Source of the DNA: Climacium dendroides
Taxonomy: Eukaryota; Streptophyta; Bryopsida; Hypnales; Climaciaceae
NCBI GenBank assembly: GCA_950106755.1
Contig: OX467092.1
Coordinates: forward strand, 11,656,001-11,720,000
Length of the DNA: 64,000 nucleotides
Direction of reading: 5' to 3'
In this document: positions 11,960 to 22,699 of the stretch, piece by piece
How the letters are laid out: every line of letters starts with the position of its first letter
Numbering within the stretch: the first letter of the stretch is position 1
Program-made: the position numbers and the translations under genes
Notes under the pieces: generated by a model
The model's input: the letters and a program-made list of their open reading frames with translations, nothing else
Database searches by the model: none
Told to the model about the DNA's origin: nothing

Positions 11960-12230
11960 AGGTAGGTACACCCCAAACCGCCATTTTTTGCTACTGAGCC
12001 TATTTTCTATTATTAGACAGATTAAATTTCATATGTTCTTGTTGGCGAGTGAAAGGAGGTTCCAACACACCAGAGAACGTGGCATTTGGATACTGTATGC
12101 AAAAGTTATTAAGGAACAAAGTTTGGTTCTGAAAGCATTTCTTCCACATAGGTACAGAACTGATTTTGAAGATGTACATATAGTATAGATGATGGTTTAA
12201 GGTCAGTGGCACATTTGGGTGTACCTACCT
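11960..12230. mobile_element. TA-flanked MITE (Tc1/mariner or Stowaway-like)
   Basis: The left end AGGTAGGTACACCC at 11960 is matched by GGGTGTACCTACCT ending at 12230, giving 14-bp perfect terminal inverted repeats. After one extra base the match continues for AAA. Both ends are flanked by TA (11958-11959 and 12231-12232), the target duplication of Tc1/mariner-type elements. The 271-bp element has no open frame of note, so it would depend on a transposase elsewhere. A PIF/Harbinger origin is less likely, because the 3-bp flanks TAA and TTA are not direct copies. Confidence 0.7.
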
Positions 12231-12518
12231 TACCATACTCTCTCTTGCCTGTGAGTTCACAACCATAAATTTAGTGAGACTCTGCAGTCCAGTACAATCT
12301 AGTTCTGATGGTAATCATTCAATAGAATACATGATATTTAAACAACTTAATATTGCCAAACAGCACACTCTTGCACAGTCAGGGTTACCAATTACCGATT
12401 ATTCACTTCTTCCACACAGCCTTTTTTCTTTTTTTTCTTTTTTTGGCATCACGGGGTCAAATTGCACCATTCTTGTCTATTTTTTGCCAGAAATTTCCCA
12501 TTTCTATTAAAAATGTGG

Positions 12519-12580
12519 ATGAAGTCATTAAGTTTGCATGAAAAGGTGCATGAAGTCATTAAGTTTGCATGAAAAGGTGC
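12519..12580. repeat. 31-bp direct tandem duplication
   Basis: The unit starting ATGAAGTCATTAAGTTTGCA at 12519 is repeated exactly at 12550, with the second unit ending at 12580. The match is perfect over the 31 bp, so the duplication is recent. Confidence 0.85.
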
Positions 12581-12789
12581 ATGAATAGGATTGAAAAGTG
12601 TTTTTTCTCCAAAAGATGGATGAATGTAGAAACACAATGCTTTACCCAATTTTAAGTGATTGCCATCATGGCACTCTTTCAAAAAGTGGAAAAAAGGGTT
12701 GCTTCTAGGTTGTGCATTGGACCAAAACAATAGCAAGACAATAATTAAAACCCATCTCACGAAGTGAGACCAACAAGGTGAAAATGCAA

Positions 12790-13275
12790 GAATTTTATAC
12801 CAAGGAAAAATGTAAGAATTATTACTTTAATTTTTCACAAATGAAAAAATTTGAAATTTTGAATTCATATTTGCAAGTCAAAGAATCCAAATTCTTTAGC
12901 CAAAGTCAAGAACATACCCTGAATACAACACAAAATAGGGGGTATGATTTTACTTTTATCCCCAAGCATTTTTCACCGTGCTAGTTCTACTTTGTGGGAT
13001 GGATTTAGTGTCTTACAAGACAATGGGCTGGGGTGAACGAACTAACCCCCTTCATTGTCCCCAAATTTTTCCTTGGAAAAAATGCTAAAATTCTTTATTT
13101 TTCAAACATAATAAAGTTTGCAAATTTTGAATTCATATTTGGAATTAGAGCCCCCAAATTAGCTAGAAGAATTGTAGAAGATAAGACAATCAAACACAAA
13201 ATAGAGGTTCTTTTTTTCACTTGCACCCTTGGCATGCTTTAGGGAGGATGAGTAAAGGGGTCGGTTCACCCTGTT
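12790..13275. repeat. Diverged tandem duplication, offset about 268 bp
   Basis: The block TTTTGAATTCATATTT starts at 12857 and again at 13125. A downstream CACAAAATAG block recurs in the same order and similar spacing. The copies are substantially diverged. No coding content. Confidence 0.5.
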
Positions 13276-13280
13276 CAAAT

Positions 13281-14940
13281 AATAGGGGTCAAGTAGAGGA
13301 ACAATTTTTTTGACCATTGTCACTCTTCAAATTTTTCATATCAATTGAATTTTGAATTTTGAAGTACTATCATCTAGCAGTTTAGATGGACAATTCATAG
13401 GTTCCCACTATGTCTCTCCTAATGCACTCATTGTCTTTCTCCAAGATAAAATAATTCATCTATATTAAGGTAGTTTGCTTTGGAAGTGACCATGTTCTAA
13501 ATGCGACCCCTATCCAAAAATGAGTCACATATTGCTTGAAATATCTATTACTATCAATGGAGGGTTGTAAGAAAGACCTAACATTTTTGGTAGTGTTTTG
13601 TTGAAATTGCAATTTTTGCACTCACTATTATGAGTACTTTGTGATTGCAAGGAAGACTAAATGATTTTGATAATGTTTTCCTAAACTACAGTTTCTATGC
13701 TTTATACTACGAATACTATGAAATAGAACAATCTCAATTGTTGATTTGAAAAATTGATGGCTACTAGTACCATTGGCTATATGCAAGTATTAAAAAAGTA
13801 TTATATAAAAAAAGATGATTTGTTCCAGAAAATAGACATAATTAGGCATAAATTAATAATAATTAGAAAATCATGAACAAAAAAATCTCCAAAATTGACC
13901 ATTTGTAAAGACTTGATAGTGATCACATTTCATCAAAAAATGAATGTGAAAACCATCTTTGATGTTCAAAAGTGTGCATGCAATGTAGCCGTATTTGTAC
14001 AAATATGGAGGCTATAAAATAATATATTTTAGATTTACTTTGGTAGGCACATGTCCCCCTATTGTCATATTAGATCATAGAAATTTCACCTCTAGATCAT
14101 TAATTTTTGTATACTTCCTAGTATTAAAAACCTCTCAACTTCAAAGTGTGATAAATTAGAAAAAATGACTTTTAAATATGAAAGATTCTCTTAAATTTGT
14201 AAAAAAACAAGGGATATGATTATAGCCAAGTTAACCATCTCTAATAAAGACTTAGTTCATTAGGTTCTACTGTCAAAAATTTTAGTAAGAAACAACTTTG
14301 TCACTCTGAATGTCATGCAAATTAGGATTGATCTTTCTTGCAATCACCTCAATGATGAATTGGGTAGGCTTAAATGGTTACTTCAAGAATAGACTACCTT
14401 AAACCAGTCATAGGACAATTATATGTGACTCTTCTTTTGCCTCCTTCGCATACAACAAATCCTTGATCTCCACTGTCTTCTTGCGTCCAAATTGAGTTGA
14501 TCTAAAAAGAGAATTTAAGGAATATTAAACCTCATAGTTTGGGTGCATTGAGAAGATGAGGGATTTTGAGTGTGGTGTGTTTGGCAATGATTTTGAAGTG
14601 GTGACTCAATTTTTTTGTTTTGGGGCATCCATGGTGTCAAATTGTGGGACTTGCCTTGAAGCCTGGGCCCTCAAAAAGCAGTTGCAACCCAAATTAAAGA
14701 ACGGTGCAGATGCTCTAATTATGCACTCCTAAAGAACCTAAATCTTTTATAACTTAAAGAAGGCATGTGATTTCAACTCTGACAAACACGTAACTATACA
14801 AAATTTCATTCGTAAACAATCACAAAACGGGAGAAGACGGAGTGAAGGGTTCTGATTTCTGAAGTCCAATTCAGTATAGTTGGCTCCGTCCTTTAGGGTT
14901 TAAATCTGAAAACAGAGCAAATGACTTTAACTCACTAAAG
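13281..14940. other. AT-rich non-coding DNA, nothing recognised
   Basis: No open frames, TIRs or RNA motifs stand out. Confidence 0.5.
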
Positions 14941-16329
14941 TACATGAATTTCATCCATCCTCAATCATCCTCTGCTTTCGACTGTCATCCACGCGGACAA
15001 ATATTAGGTTATCCGCACAAATATAAATTGACATCGTGTGCACTTCGGTATTCAGTGTCACAAGATTGCTTAGCTCCGCATGCAAGTGTTTCATATTGGG
15101 TCGTCAATTTGGTGGAGTTTCGTTATGATCGAAGGCGATTGAATTGAAGCTCATGCTCCCTTTGACTTCAATGTGGTCGACCTGCAAGCTGTGCGTGAGA
15201 GTTGTCTCTTAATCACGTCGATCGATCAGTTCGACCTCACTAGAGGTGCATTATTTCATATCTTGCTCTTGTTGTGAAGTCTTCTTTAATTGCTTTGTCG
15301 GTACAAGTTGCGAGTCTTACACATGCATGTTCAGCTTAACTGGTCTGTTTGTTTTCTAGCTAGAATTTAAAGTTGATTTGGTCATGCCGGTAGCAAACTG
15401 ATTGAAACATCGATCCCTGCGTCGATCAATTTTGGGACTTTGGCATGCTCATTTTCAGGATTCACGGCTTGAAACGTAATCCATTCCTGTCCTAAGCTAG
15501 ATTTTGGAGCTTTACAGTGTTAGAACGTGTGTGGTACACACCCGGGGATTGTGAGTACATTAGTCTTGCAAGTTCCTCTTACGGGAAAACTCATCAGAAG
15601 TTTCTCAGTTGGTTTCGCACTAGATAAGCTAGAAGTCTAGAACGGGGAGAATCAGAGACAACCGACAAACAGGTCGGAAAAAACAGTGGAACCACTGAAA
15701 AGAAATCTTCCTTAAGACAGCTAAATAAGGAAAATAGGTTGGAAAAGAGTACTTATTTCGGTGTATGCATCATCAGTGACGCTGGCTGCATTGTAAGGTC
15801 ATTCTGTATACAGCTAGCCTGTAGCAGCACAATGATCGAATGATGTAGGGTGTTGCAATTGGCTGTGTTGTATGAATACCTGTAGGGTAGGCACTAGCTG
15901 CAGGCTCCACATTCGTTAATTGAAATGGAATCGTTTCCATAGCTAGATTGGCACCAGTGTGGACCCTCGATCGAAATTAAACCGGAAGGGTCCTAATCTT
16001 AAAGTCCTTAGTGCGTTCTGTGAGTATCACTCAGAGTCACGCGCCGCTCCGAAACATGTTACATGTTACTCTTAGATGTAGGAAGTTGGTTGTGTTGTCC
16101 AGGAGAAACTCTGTGCAGGACTACAGGACTACAAAGGTGGCAAAATATATTGGTCGATCTGCTAATTCTGACGATCGAATGTTGATTTTGTGAAGGGCGT
16201 GCAGGCACGTTTATTGTTGAGAGCGGATCGATCGAAATGTAAACCACTTGCATTTAGGCTTCCGGCCGTGGTGGACAAGCAGTTTCTGATCGATCCGCTC
16301 AACAATATCTGACTATCCTTCCCCAATTG
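14941..16329 (+). other. Upstream region of the full-length GTPase gene
   Basis: Base composition rises in GC toward the gene. The region contains several ATCGATCG-type palindromic patches (about 15218, 16225 and 16290) and short chance frames. It presumably holds the promoter and 5' UTR, but I see no unambiguous TATA box or splice signals, so the transcription start cannot be placed. Confidence 0.4.
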
Positions 16330-18459
16330 ATGGATCAGGCACGGTCCGCGATGGAGGAAGTCCAGCTCACCGGAGGACAGAGCCTCAATATTCTCCTCCT
16401 AGGGCCAAGCGGGGTTGGCAAGTCGACGTTCATCAATGCTCTCGCGAACTACCTCGCCTTCAACTCTCTTGAAGAGGCCCTTGAATACGATTTAGTCAGC
16501 CTCATCCACTCCGAGTTCATCATGACTGAGACCAAGAACGGACGACGCGTGGAGACCAAAATCTCTGTTGGAGTCCCAGACAAGGACGAAACGAGCCAGA
16601 ATGTCGGTGAATCCTGCACCCAGAAGTGCAAAGCTTATCGGTTTCGCATCGATGAGACCCGTTCGATCCGTCTGATCGACACTCCCGGGATTGGAGACAC
16701 TCGAGGCCCCGATCAGGATCGAAAGAATATGGAAAATACTCTTTCCTACCTCTCCCAGTTCGAGGTGTTGCATGCTGTGTGCATTCTTCTCAAGCCCAAT
16801 GAGACGAGGCTCACGGATTCCCTCCGGTACTGTATCGTTCAGTTGCTGGAGAAGCTCCACAAAGATGCCTCCAAAAACATCCTCTTTTGCTTCACCAACA
16901 CGAGGAGCACCTTCTATCGGGTGGAAAGCACTTACGGTCTCATCGACACTATGCTGAAACCGAGGTCCCGAGAAGATAACATCTTGCTGGATATCCAGCT
17001 GGAGGATGAGAACACCATGTACTGCTTCGACAGCGAGGCCTTCAAATTCTGCGGAGCTGTGAAGGAGGGCATGCATTTCGATGACAGCTGCAGAGACACC
17101 TTCAAGAGGAGTTGGGAGATGTCCACCAATGAGGCCTTCCGGCTCATACAGCACATTGCGTCTCTGGAACCTCACGTAGTCGAGAGTACATTGTCGCTGA
17201 ACCGTGTGCGAAATCTGCTGGAGACAATCGAAAGGCCATTGGAAACAATTACGGCTGCTATGCACACCAACATGGAGGCTTCCAAGAAGGCTCAATGGGA
17301 GATCGAACAAAGTCTTGAGAGTTTTGTGGACAATTACAAGCTCTTGTTTGTGGAACAAACAACCACGGAGACGGTTGCTCTTCCCCAACCAAGGACAGTG
17401 TGTGTTGATCCCGAGTGTCGTGCTGCGAATAAAGTCTGTCACGACAATTGCGACCCTTCCGAGACGCAAGTTGGGACTGTAGAGGACCGGGTAAGTGTGG
17501 TTGCAGATGCCATTCAGATGGCTGTAGGGTTGGTTTCAGTGGGAGTTTTGAATTTCGATGTGTTGTCATTCGTTCCCGGCCTCGCTTCAACCGGGGCTAC
17601 AACCCGAATCGTGCGAAGAGTACTCGGGAAAGACGATGATTTCGTCTTCTGCCAAAAATTATCTTCAAGGTCGGGGAAATGCACCGTCTGCGGCCATCTC
17701 AATGAGAAGCACATTCGTGAGAGTTCCGAGATAAGAGAAAGGACACGTGAGGTCAAGGATCCCGCCATTGAGAAGATCCTCCAGGAAACGAAAGACAAAG
17801 CGGAGCAGAAAAGAAAGATGCTGAAGGTATACCGGGACAAAGAGGCGGCGATCGAGGAAGAGATCGGCGTCGTGCTCAAAGCGGCGGCTTTGTTTGCGGG
17901 GTTCTTGGAGCAGAACTGCATCGTCACGTACCACAGCGCCACGGCGACGTACTTCCAAAATCAGATCTTGCAGAAAAAGTCGGCCGGCATCCAGAGCACC
18001 GCCGACGGAGCCAAACAGATTGAACAATTGGAAAAGCTTCTGAAGACGTACGAGGAGAGGGTGAGCAACTTTAGAAAGTTGAATCGAGACAGAGACTCGA
18101 ACGAACTGATTACCGAAGGCGAGATCAACATGGAGATCCAGAACCTCTATGCACTGAAGGAGTATGGTCCGACCTTGAAAGAGTGGATGAACAGGGTGGA
18201 GAGCCAGTTTGCTCTCTCGAGAGCAGTAGCCCTGGCACGCACAGAGGTGGCATGCACCATCCCAGTCTATCCTGTCAACCTCCAGCAATGGCAAGCAGGG
18301 GCGATTACGACTGCTGGAGGTGCTGCGCAATCGGGAAACCTTCAATCAAGGATTGCGGGGAAACTCAAAATCCAAGGACGCGGTGAGAAGCTGAAATCCA
18401 GCTCGACTCCACAAAATGGATCTGGGGCATGCGTACGTGTGCTTCCTCTGAATTCATAA
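16330..18459 (+). CDS. AIG1-like P-loop GTPase with Cys/His module and coiled coil
   Basis: Single-exon frame of 709 residues starting at the first ATG (MDQARSAM); the in-frame TTG one codon upstream is not used. The N-terminal G domain has G1 GPSGVGKST at 25-33, G3 DTPGIGD from residue 117, and CFTNTRSTFY from about 187 where the G4 motif is expected. The order of motifs (FINALANYL, KNMENTLSYL, CILLKPN, FDSEAF) matches a family of uncharacterised GTPases I know mainly from fungi and invertebrates. The middle has CVDPEC (358-363) and CHDNC (370-374), then GKCTVCGHLNEKH (450-461), a likely zinc-binding module, followed by a charged coiled coil to about 530. No signal peptide is seen. GTP binding is likely; the cellular role is unknown. 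A paralog lies at 2-1042, same strand. Confidence 0.9.
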   Translation: MDQARSAMEEVQLTGGQSLNILLLGPSGVGKSTFINALANYLAFNSLEEALEYDLVSLIHSEFIMTETKNGRRVETKISVGVPDKDETSQNVGESCTQKCKAYRFRIDETRSIRLIDTPGIGDTRGPDQDRKNMENTLSYLSQFEVLHAVCILLKPNETRLTDSLRYCIVQLLEKLHKDASKNILFCFTNTRSTFYRVESTYGLIDTMLKPRSREDNILLDIQLEDENTMYCFDSEAFKFCGAVKEGMHFDDSCRDTFKRSWEMSTNEAFRLIQHIASLEPHVVESTLSLNRVRNLLETIERPLETITAAMHTNMEASKKAQWEIEQSLESFVDNYKLLFVEQTTTETVALPQPRTVCVDPECRAANKVCHDNCDPSETQVGTVEDRVSVVADAIQMAVGLVSVGVLNFDVLSFVPGLASTGATTRIVRRVLGKDDDFVFCQKLSSRSGKCTVCGHLNEKHIRESSEIRERTREVKDPAIEKILQETKDKAEQKRKMLKVYRDKEAAIEEEIGVVLKAAALFAGFLEQNCIVTYHSATATYFQNQILQKKSAGIQSTADGAKQIEQLEKLLKTYEERVSNFRKLNRDRDSNELITEGEINMEIQNLYALKEYGPTLKEWMNRVESQFALSRAVALARTEVACTIPVYPVNLQQWQAGAITTAGGAAQSGNLQSRIAGKLKIQGRGEKLKSSSTPQNGSGACVRVLPLNS

Positions 18460-20199
18460 ATATTGGTTGAATTGGGTCCTTTAATTTATAGTCTACATGT
18501 CGATCGGAAAACAATTCCTCACTATTTAAGAAAGTACCTACATGATTAGAGCTAATCATGGTTCTGTTAAGACACTGATTAAATGGTTCTTGTTACAATG
18601 TTACCACGTACACTACTTTATTTGATTGATTCCTAGTTAGGATACGAACTTATATACCAACCCTATGAAAAAGATACTGCTATAGGATTGGTTCAAAGTT
18701 CTTTTGATAGACTAGATTTAAGACTAATACTGTACCAACACAAGTTCCGAGGTCAAGGAGTACTTAAGTGTCATGTATAATCTATATGTACATTGTATAT
18801 TTAACTATTCAAGATTTTAGGGAGAGGGTGTCGTAATTTACCTGTCTAAAGTATATTCCGCACGCATTCACACTATGGGCAATTAACGAAATATCCGTTA
18901 TGTAGGTCATTAACTATTTGAAAGTCCACATCTATGAAGTTCTCCTATAGCATTTGTTGCTAATAAGTTTTTGTCGCATGCAAAATTCATGTACAGATGG
19001 GATGGGAGTTTACTGATGAATTGCAAAAAGTTTGCATAAACAAATGGAGAAAAGCAGCTAGCGAATGAACAAAAGAAATTCGTCAAGTAGCTAGCATGTC
19101 TAGAAAGTTTGAGATATCATTCGTATCACCAACGTGTGTGTTTAGGGTTTAGGGTTTTAGCAGCATGCATGTAACTCTTTGGTCTGGACTTGGCTGAGTT
19201 GTTCTTCAATGTCGGTAATCATGCCGTGTGCTCAGTGCTGACGTATTCATTTATTTTAGTTAATTAGATTTTCTATTCTCAAACGTCAATTTTGTTAAAT
19301 TGGCGATATTCGATTGCTTTCGCGCTATCAGGCCGTGCGGCCTGAAACCAAATTATATAGCAGGTCTAGCTTTGGGTTCTGTGTGAAGATACCAATTTTT
19401 TGTTTTGTGGATTATCTCCAATTTAAGAAATTGACATTCTTAGCATGTATATCCAATCTCTGTATGTCCAGCATTATTTGTGGGATGAGCACGGAGTGGT
19501 GCGGAACTTTTCTTAACTAGGGTTTCTTTATTAATATTCTTCCGTCAACTTCAGCTGCTAGCTAGCTAGAACACAGTATTCCGACACTCGCTCGTACGCT
19601 CATGAGTATTTAGCTAGTTCCGCTGTAAGTTGCTAGCTAAATGCTAAATATTGTGCTCGGACACGAAGCCCTTCATTCGATGTAGAGACAGATATATCTC
19701 GGATTTAGAATCCAGTCCCTCATTCGTCCACTAACTAGTTGGCCCGCATTTCCAAGATTTGTAACCGAAATTTTCAATTCTCTTTCAACTCTGAGCAAGA
19801 TTTTTCAACAACATTGAAGACGATGAACGACAGCGGATGGTTAGTGAAATCAGGGAGATATGAAATGCACAAATGTGCAACTTAGATAGTTGTTAGACTA
19901 CCGACATTTTTTTATCCCAATATTACAAGTATTAGACGTCAATCGCAAAATGCTCGGAATGACCTCAGTACTGCATGTTCACGTGCTATATATCGATCGA
20001 CCTCTGAAGTCTGAATTAGTGTGATAGGGTAGGCATTGATTTTAGGAAAGGATGGCAGGCATAAAGGAAGACCAAATTAATACACCACCGGTCTCCTCGT
20101 ACGCCCTGTAACCTTACCGCACCCGATATTGCTGGATCTGGTGCACTGCATACCATGATCTAGATTGTCTTCCAAACAATGGATTTCTAATGTATTTTT
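18460..20199. other. 3' flank of the GTPase gene and intergenic DNA
   Basis: About 18902-19140 matches the downstream flank of the first paralog. The homology ends close to a telomere-type run at 19141. An imperfect hairpin of TTTAGCTAG and CTAGCTAAA lies at about 19608-19642. No gene is seen. Confidence 0.5.
19141..19161 (+). repeat. Short interstitial telomere-type repeat (TTTAGGG)2
   Basis: Two perfect TTTAGGG units followed by TTTTAG. This is the plant telomere unit. It is too short to be a telomere relic with certainty and could equally be a telo-box. Confidence 0.6.
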
Positions 20200-20464
20200 C
20201 ACTATAAGAAAATTGCATCCGCCGAGACATTGCAATTTTGACATCCGGACATCGTGCTTGACATGTCTACGTCAGGGTGAACGTCCAATTAGACCACGCT
20301 GCCGTGGACATGCATTTTGCATGCTACGTCCACGCAGATTTTCAGGCTGGACATCGTGATGTCCAAAAAAACTTCGGTCAACGGGGGGCTTAGGAAGTTG
20401 ACATGTGGCTGCCACATAGGCGCGGGAAAGCCAGAGTGTCATTTTTTTCATCCATTGCCCGTCT

Positions 20465-20560
20465 ATGACGTGGCAGCGACGTGGCAGTGACGTGACGTGG
20501 CATGTTACGTCAGTGATGACAAAATTGGCTGACGTGGCATCCGTGGATGCTGACGTGGCA
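20465..20560 (+). repeat. Left subterminal GACGTGGCA motif cluster of the CACTA element
   Basis: Several copies of (T)GACGTGGCA or close variants lie within about 100 bp, including TGACGTGGCA at about 20466, 20521-20540 and 20550. The motif is also an ACGT-core bZIP-type site, but its position in the element favours a transposase-binding role. Confidence 0.7.
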
Positions 20561-20853
20561 TTTCTTAGAGATTCCTAAACTGTCTTTTTAAAATTTAATG
20601 ATGTTATTTGAGACATCAATGTGGACATCTGAGTATCTTGAATAACATCAGGTGAAACAACTGTATGCTTCTCATGACGTCTCGTCTGACATCAACAATG
20701 ACATGAAGTATATTTTATTATATCATGTGATATGTTATAAAAGACTATAACAATATGTTGTACACAATATAAAATATGCAATATATGGTATATTATATGC
20801 AATATAACAACACAGCATACAAAATATGTCATTTAAAATATAATATATAAAAT

Positions 20854-20948
20854 ATGCCATACAAAATACAATATGCCATACAAAATAGAATATGCCATAT
20901 AAAATAGAATATGCCATACAAAATACAATATGCCATACAAAATATCCA
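20854..20948 (+). repeat. 19-bp minisatellite inside the CACTA element
   Basis: ATGCCATACAAAATACAAT-type units start at 20854 and 20873 and continue for about five units, with C/G and C/T variants. They create a chance repetitive open frame on the minus strand that is not considered coding. Confidence 0.8.
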
Positions 20949-21082
20949 CTTGTTAATCGATGAGAAGACAAGCCTTTTATACTAGTGGGGTGTAGACAGC
21001 ATGACAAATCATATGGGATATACAGAACTAGAATATGAGTAGGAATATGAATACAATAATGTCTGAAATGATGTTTTAAAAA

Positions 21083-21200
21083 ACATCTGCATGTCTTAAT
21101 TATGTTTTTTTGGACGTCATTGTAAACATTCAAAAGAACATCTATATGTCTTAGTTATATTTTCTTTGACGTCATTGTAAACATTCAAATGAACATTTGG
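21083..21200 (+). repeat. 55-bp tandem repeat inside the CACTA element
   Basis: The blocks GACGTCATTGTAAACATTCA and ACATC-x-ATATGTCTTA recur with an offset of 55 bp (unit starts at 21083, 21138 and a partial at 21193). The GACGTC palindrome in each unit resembles the subterminal motif. Confidence 0.7.
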
Positions 21201-21424
21201 AGTCATTTTTGACATCAAAGTGGACGCTTACAGTTGCTTTCACAATGCCCACACGTCCAGTCAGACGTAATGAAATGCACCATGGATAGCATGTGGTTTG
21301 AAGTTATAGTTGCAGGAAGTATAAAATGTTAATGCTAAAAGTGATGTCAATGTGGACGTCAGCACGTCAAGTGTGTTGTCCACGGAGACATCCCAGGTCG
21401 GAACATGGACTGGTCGTGGATGTT

Positions 21425-21560
21425 GACGTGGCATGTCACGTCATCACCCCTGTCCACGTCATACAATATCCACGTCATCATGCCACGTCACCCAACAGCC
21501 ACGTCATCTTGCCACCTCGTCAGTCCACGTCACACAATAACCACCTCATCTCGCCACATC
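21425..21560 (-). repeat. Right subterminal GACGTGG motif cluster of the CACTA element
   Basis: There are repeated CCACGTCA and CCACCTC-type units (about eight in 135 bp), mostly the reverse complement of the left cluster. Mirror-image clusters at both ends are typical of CACTA subterminal repeats. Confidence 0.7.
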
Positions 21561-22194
21561 AAATGCCACATAAGCTTTTAAGAGTCACCACCTGCCCGTT
21601 GTCCTCTTTTTAGCCTTGGGCAGTCACTTCACCTCTGACCGCACCAAAATTCTATCTAAACTTGTGAGGTATGTTTGACCAAAGATGATGACGTGGCTAA
21701 ACATGTTATTGTGGACATCCTGGGAAACATCTAATGTCCACCTGGATGCCTTACATTGCATGCACATTTTTTGTAGCATCAGTATGCTGTGACTGCAATC
21801 TAGCAATGCTAACACAGACATCATCGCAAAATCTCCACTTTCTCGACCTGACACCCTGACGTCTCGTGCAACGTATCATGTCTACGCGGATATACGTCGT
21901 TTTTGGCTGGATGTCCAGGCGGACACCGTTTTCTTATAGTGTTTTGGTAAATTTTTAATTAAACAGTCGTAAGTGAAAAGAAGTGAAAAGAAGACAGCAC
22001 CCCCAAATCATCCACTTAGACACCCAAAGTTCTCAAATCATCTCAATACATGTTTTAGAAAGGTAGGGTAACCTCCTAAACCAAAACCTCCATAAAAATG
22101 CCTATTTTGGATCCTAAATGAGCTAAATTGCACCCTAAAAAATATTCATAGCACATACCAACACTTACAAGCAACCATACAATGACCCATGCAC

Positions 22195-22347
22195 CATGGT
22201 TGTCATACTGAACAAGTTACTATTCATTTCTTGTCCTGTAGGACGAGTTACTATTCATCAAATGTACCTTTCAAGTACATTTGATGAATACTAACTCGCC
22301 CTATAGGACGAAAAATGAATAGTAACTCGTCCAATATGACAACCATG
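22195..22347. mobile_element. Near-perfect hairpin MITE (73-bp arms, 7-base loop)
   Basis: The left arm 22195-22267 and right arm 22275-22347 are inverted copies with 8 differences in 73 positions, 7 of them transitions. Each arm contains two copies of a GAGTTACTATTCAT-like unit. The flanks CAC (22192-22194 and 22348-22350), or the longer CATGCAC at 22188-22194 and 22344-22350, are candidate target duplications; the two readings overlap the arm end. A transcript would fold into a long hairpin. Confidence 0.75.
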
Positions 22348-22350
22348 CAC

Positions 22351-22699
22351 CTCACTAAAGTCCCTAAATTCAATGTTAAACATTCAACCATTCATTTTAG
22401 GCAATTGAGTTTTTACTCCTAAGTGATCATTCCAACAACCTAAATCTAATTCTAATTGAATTTGGTAGCACTTCTCATGTGCCCTAAAAACCATAAGAAG
22501 TGAAACTCGCTAATTATGCATTCTTTTTATATATCCAAATCATATGAGCTCATGGAGAATACACTCAAACTTGCAAGACCAAGGATTGTAATTATCATTA
22601 CATTTAAATCATTTAGAATTACAAGAACATTAAAAGTCACAACCCAATTCTCTACTAATAGCATAGTTCACCTCCCTTCTCAAAAATGGTTGCCTTTGT
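22351..22699. other. Non-coding DNA, nothing recognised
   Basis: AT-rich with chance frames only. Confidence 0.45.

Larger units (their letters stand above)
20200..21941. mobile_element. Non-autonomous CACTA (En/Spm) DNA transposon, complete
   Basis: The left end CACTATAAGAAAA at 20200 is matched exactly by the reverse complement ending at 21941. The similarity resumes a few bases further in with TCCGCC and GACAT. The element is flanked by a 3-bp TTT duplication (20197-20199 and 21942-21944), as expected for CACTA elements. Its 1742 bp hold no transposase frame. The subterminal parts are dense in GACGTGGCA-type motifs, forward on the left (about 20465-20560) and mostly inverted on the right (about 21425-21560), the arrangement expected for transposase-binding subterminal repeats. 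It would need an autonomous partner to move. Confidence 0.9.

Noticed and set aside
11550..11960. 136-codon open frame on the plus strand.
   Set aside because: It overlaps a tandem repeat and shows no family resemblance, so it is judged a chance frame.
16492..17469. 325-codon antisense frame within the GTPase gene.
   Set aside because: It is a shadow of the sense coding frame. The sense strand carries all recognisable motifs.
20735..21133. 132-codon frame on the minus strand with repeated FVWHIVFCMAY-like units.
   Set aside because: It is produced by the 19-bp minisatellite inside the CACTA element, with no start context or family match.
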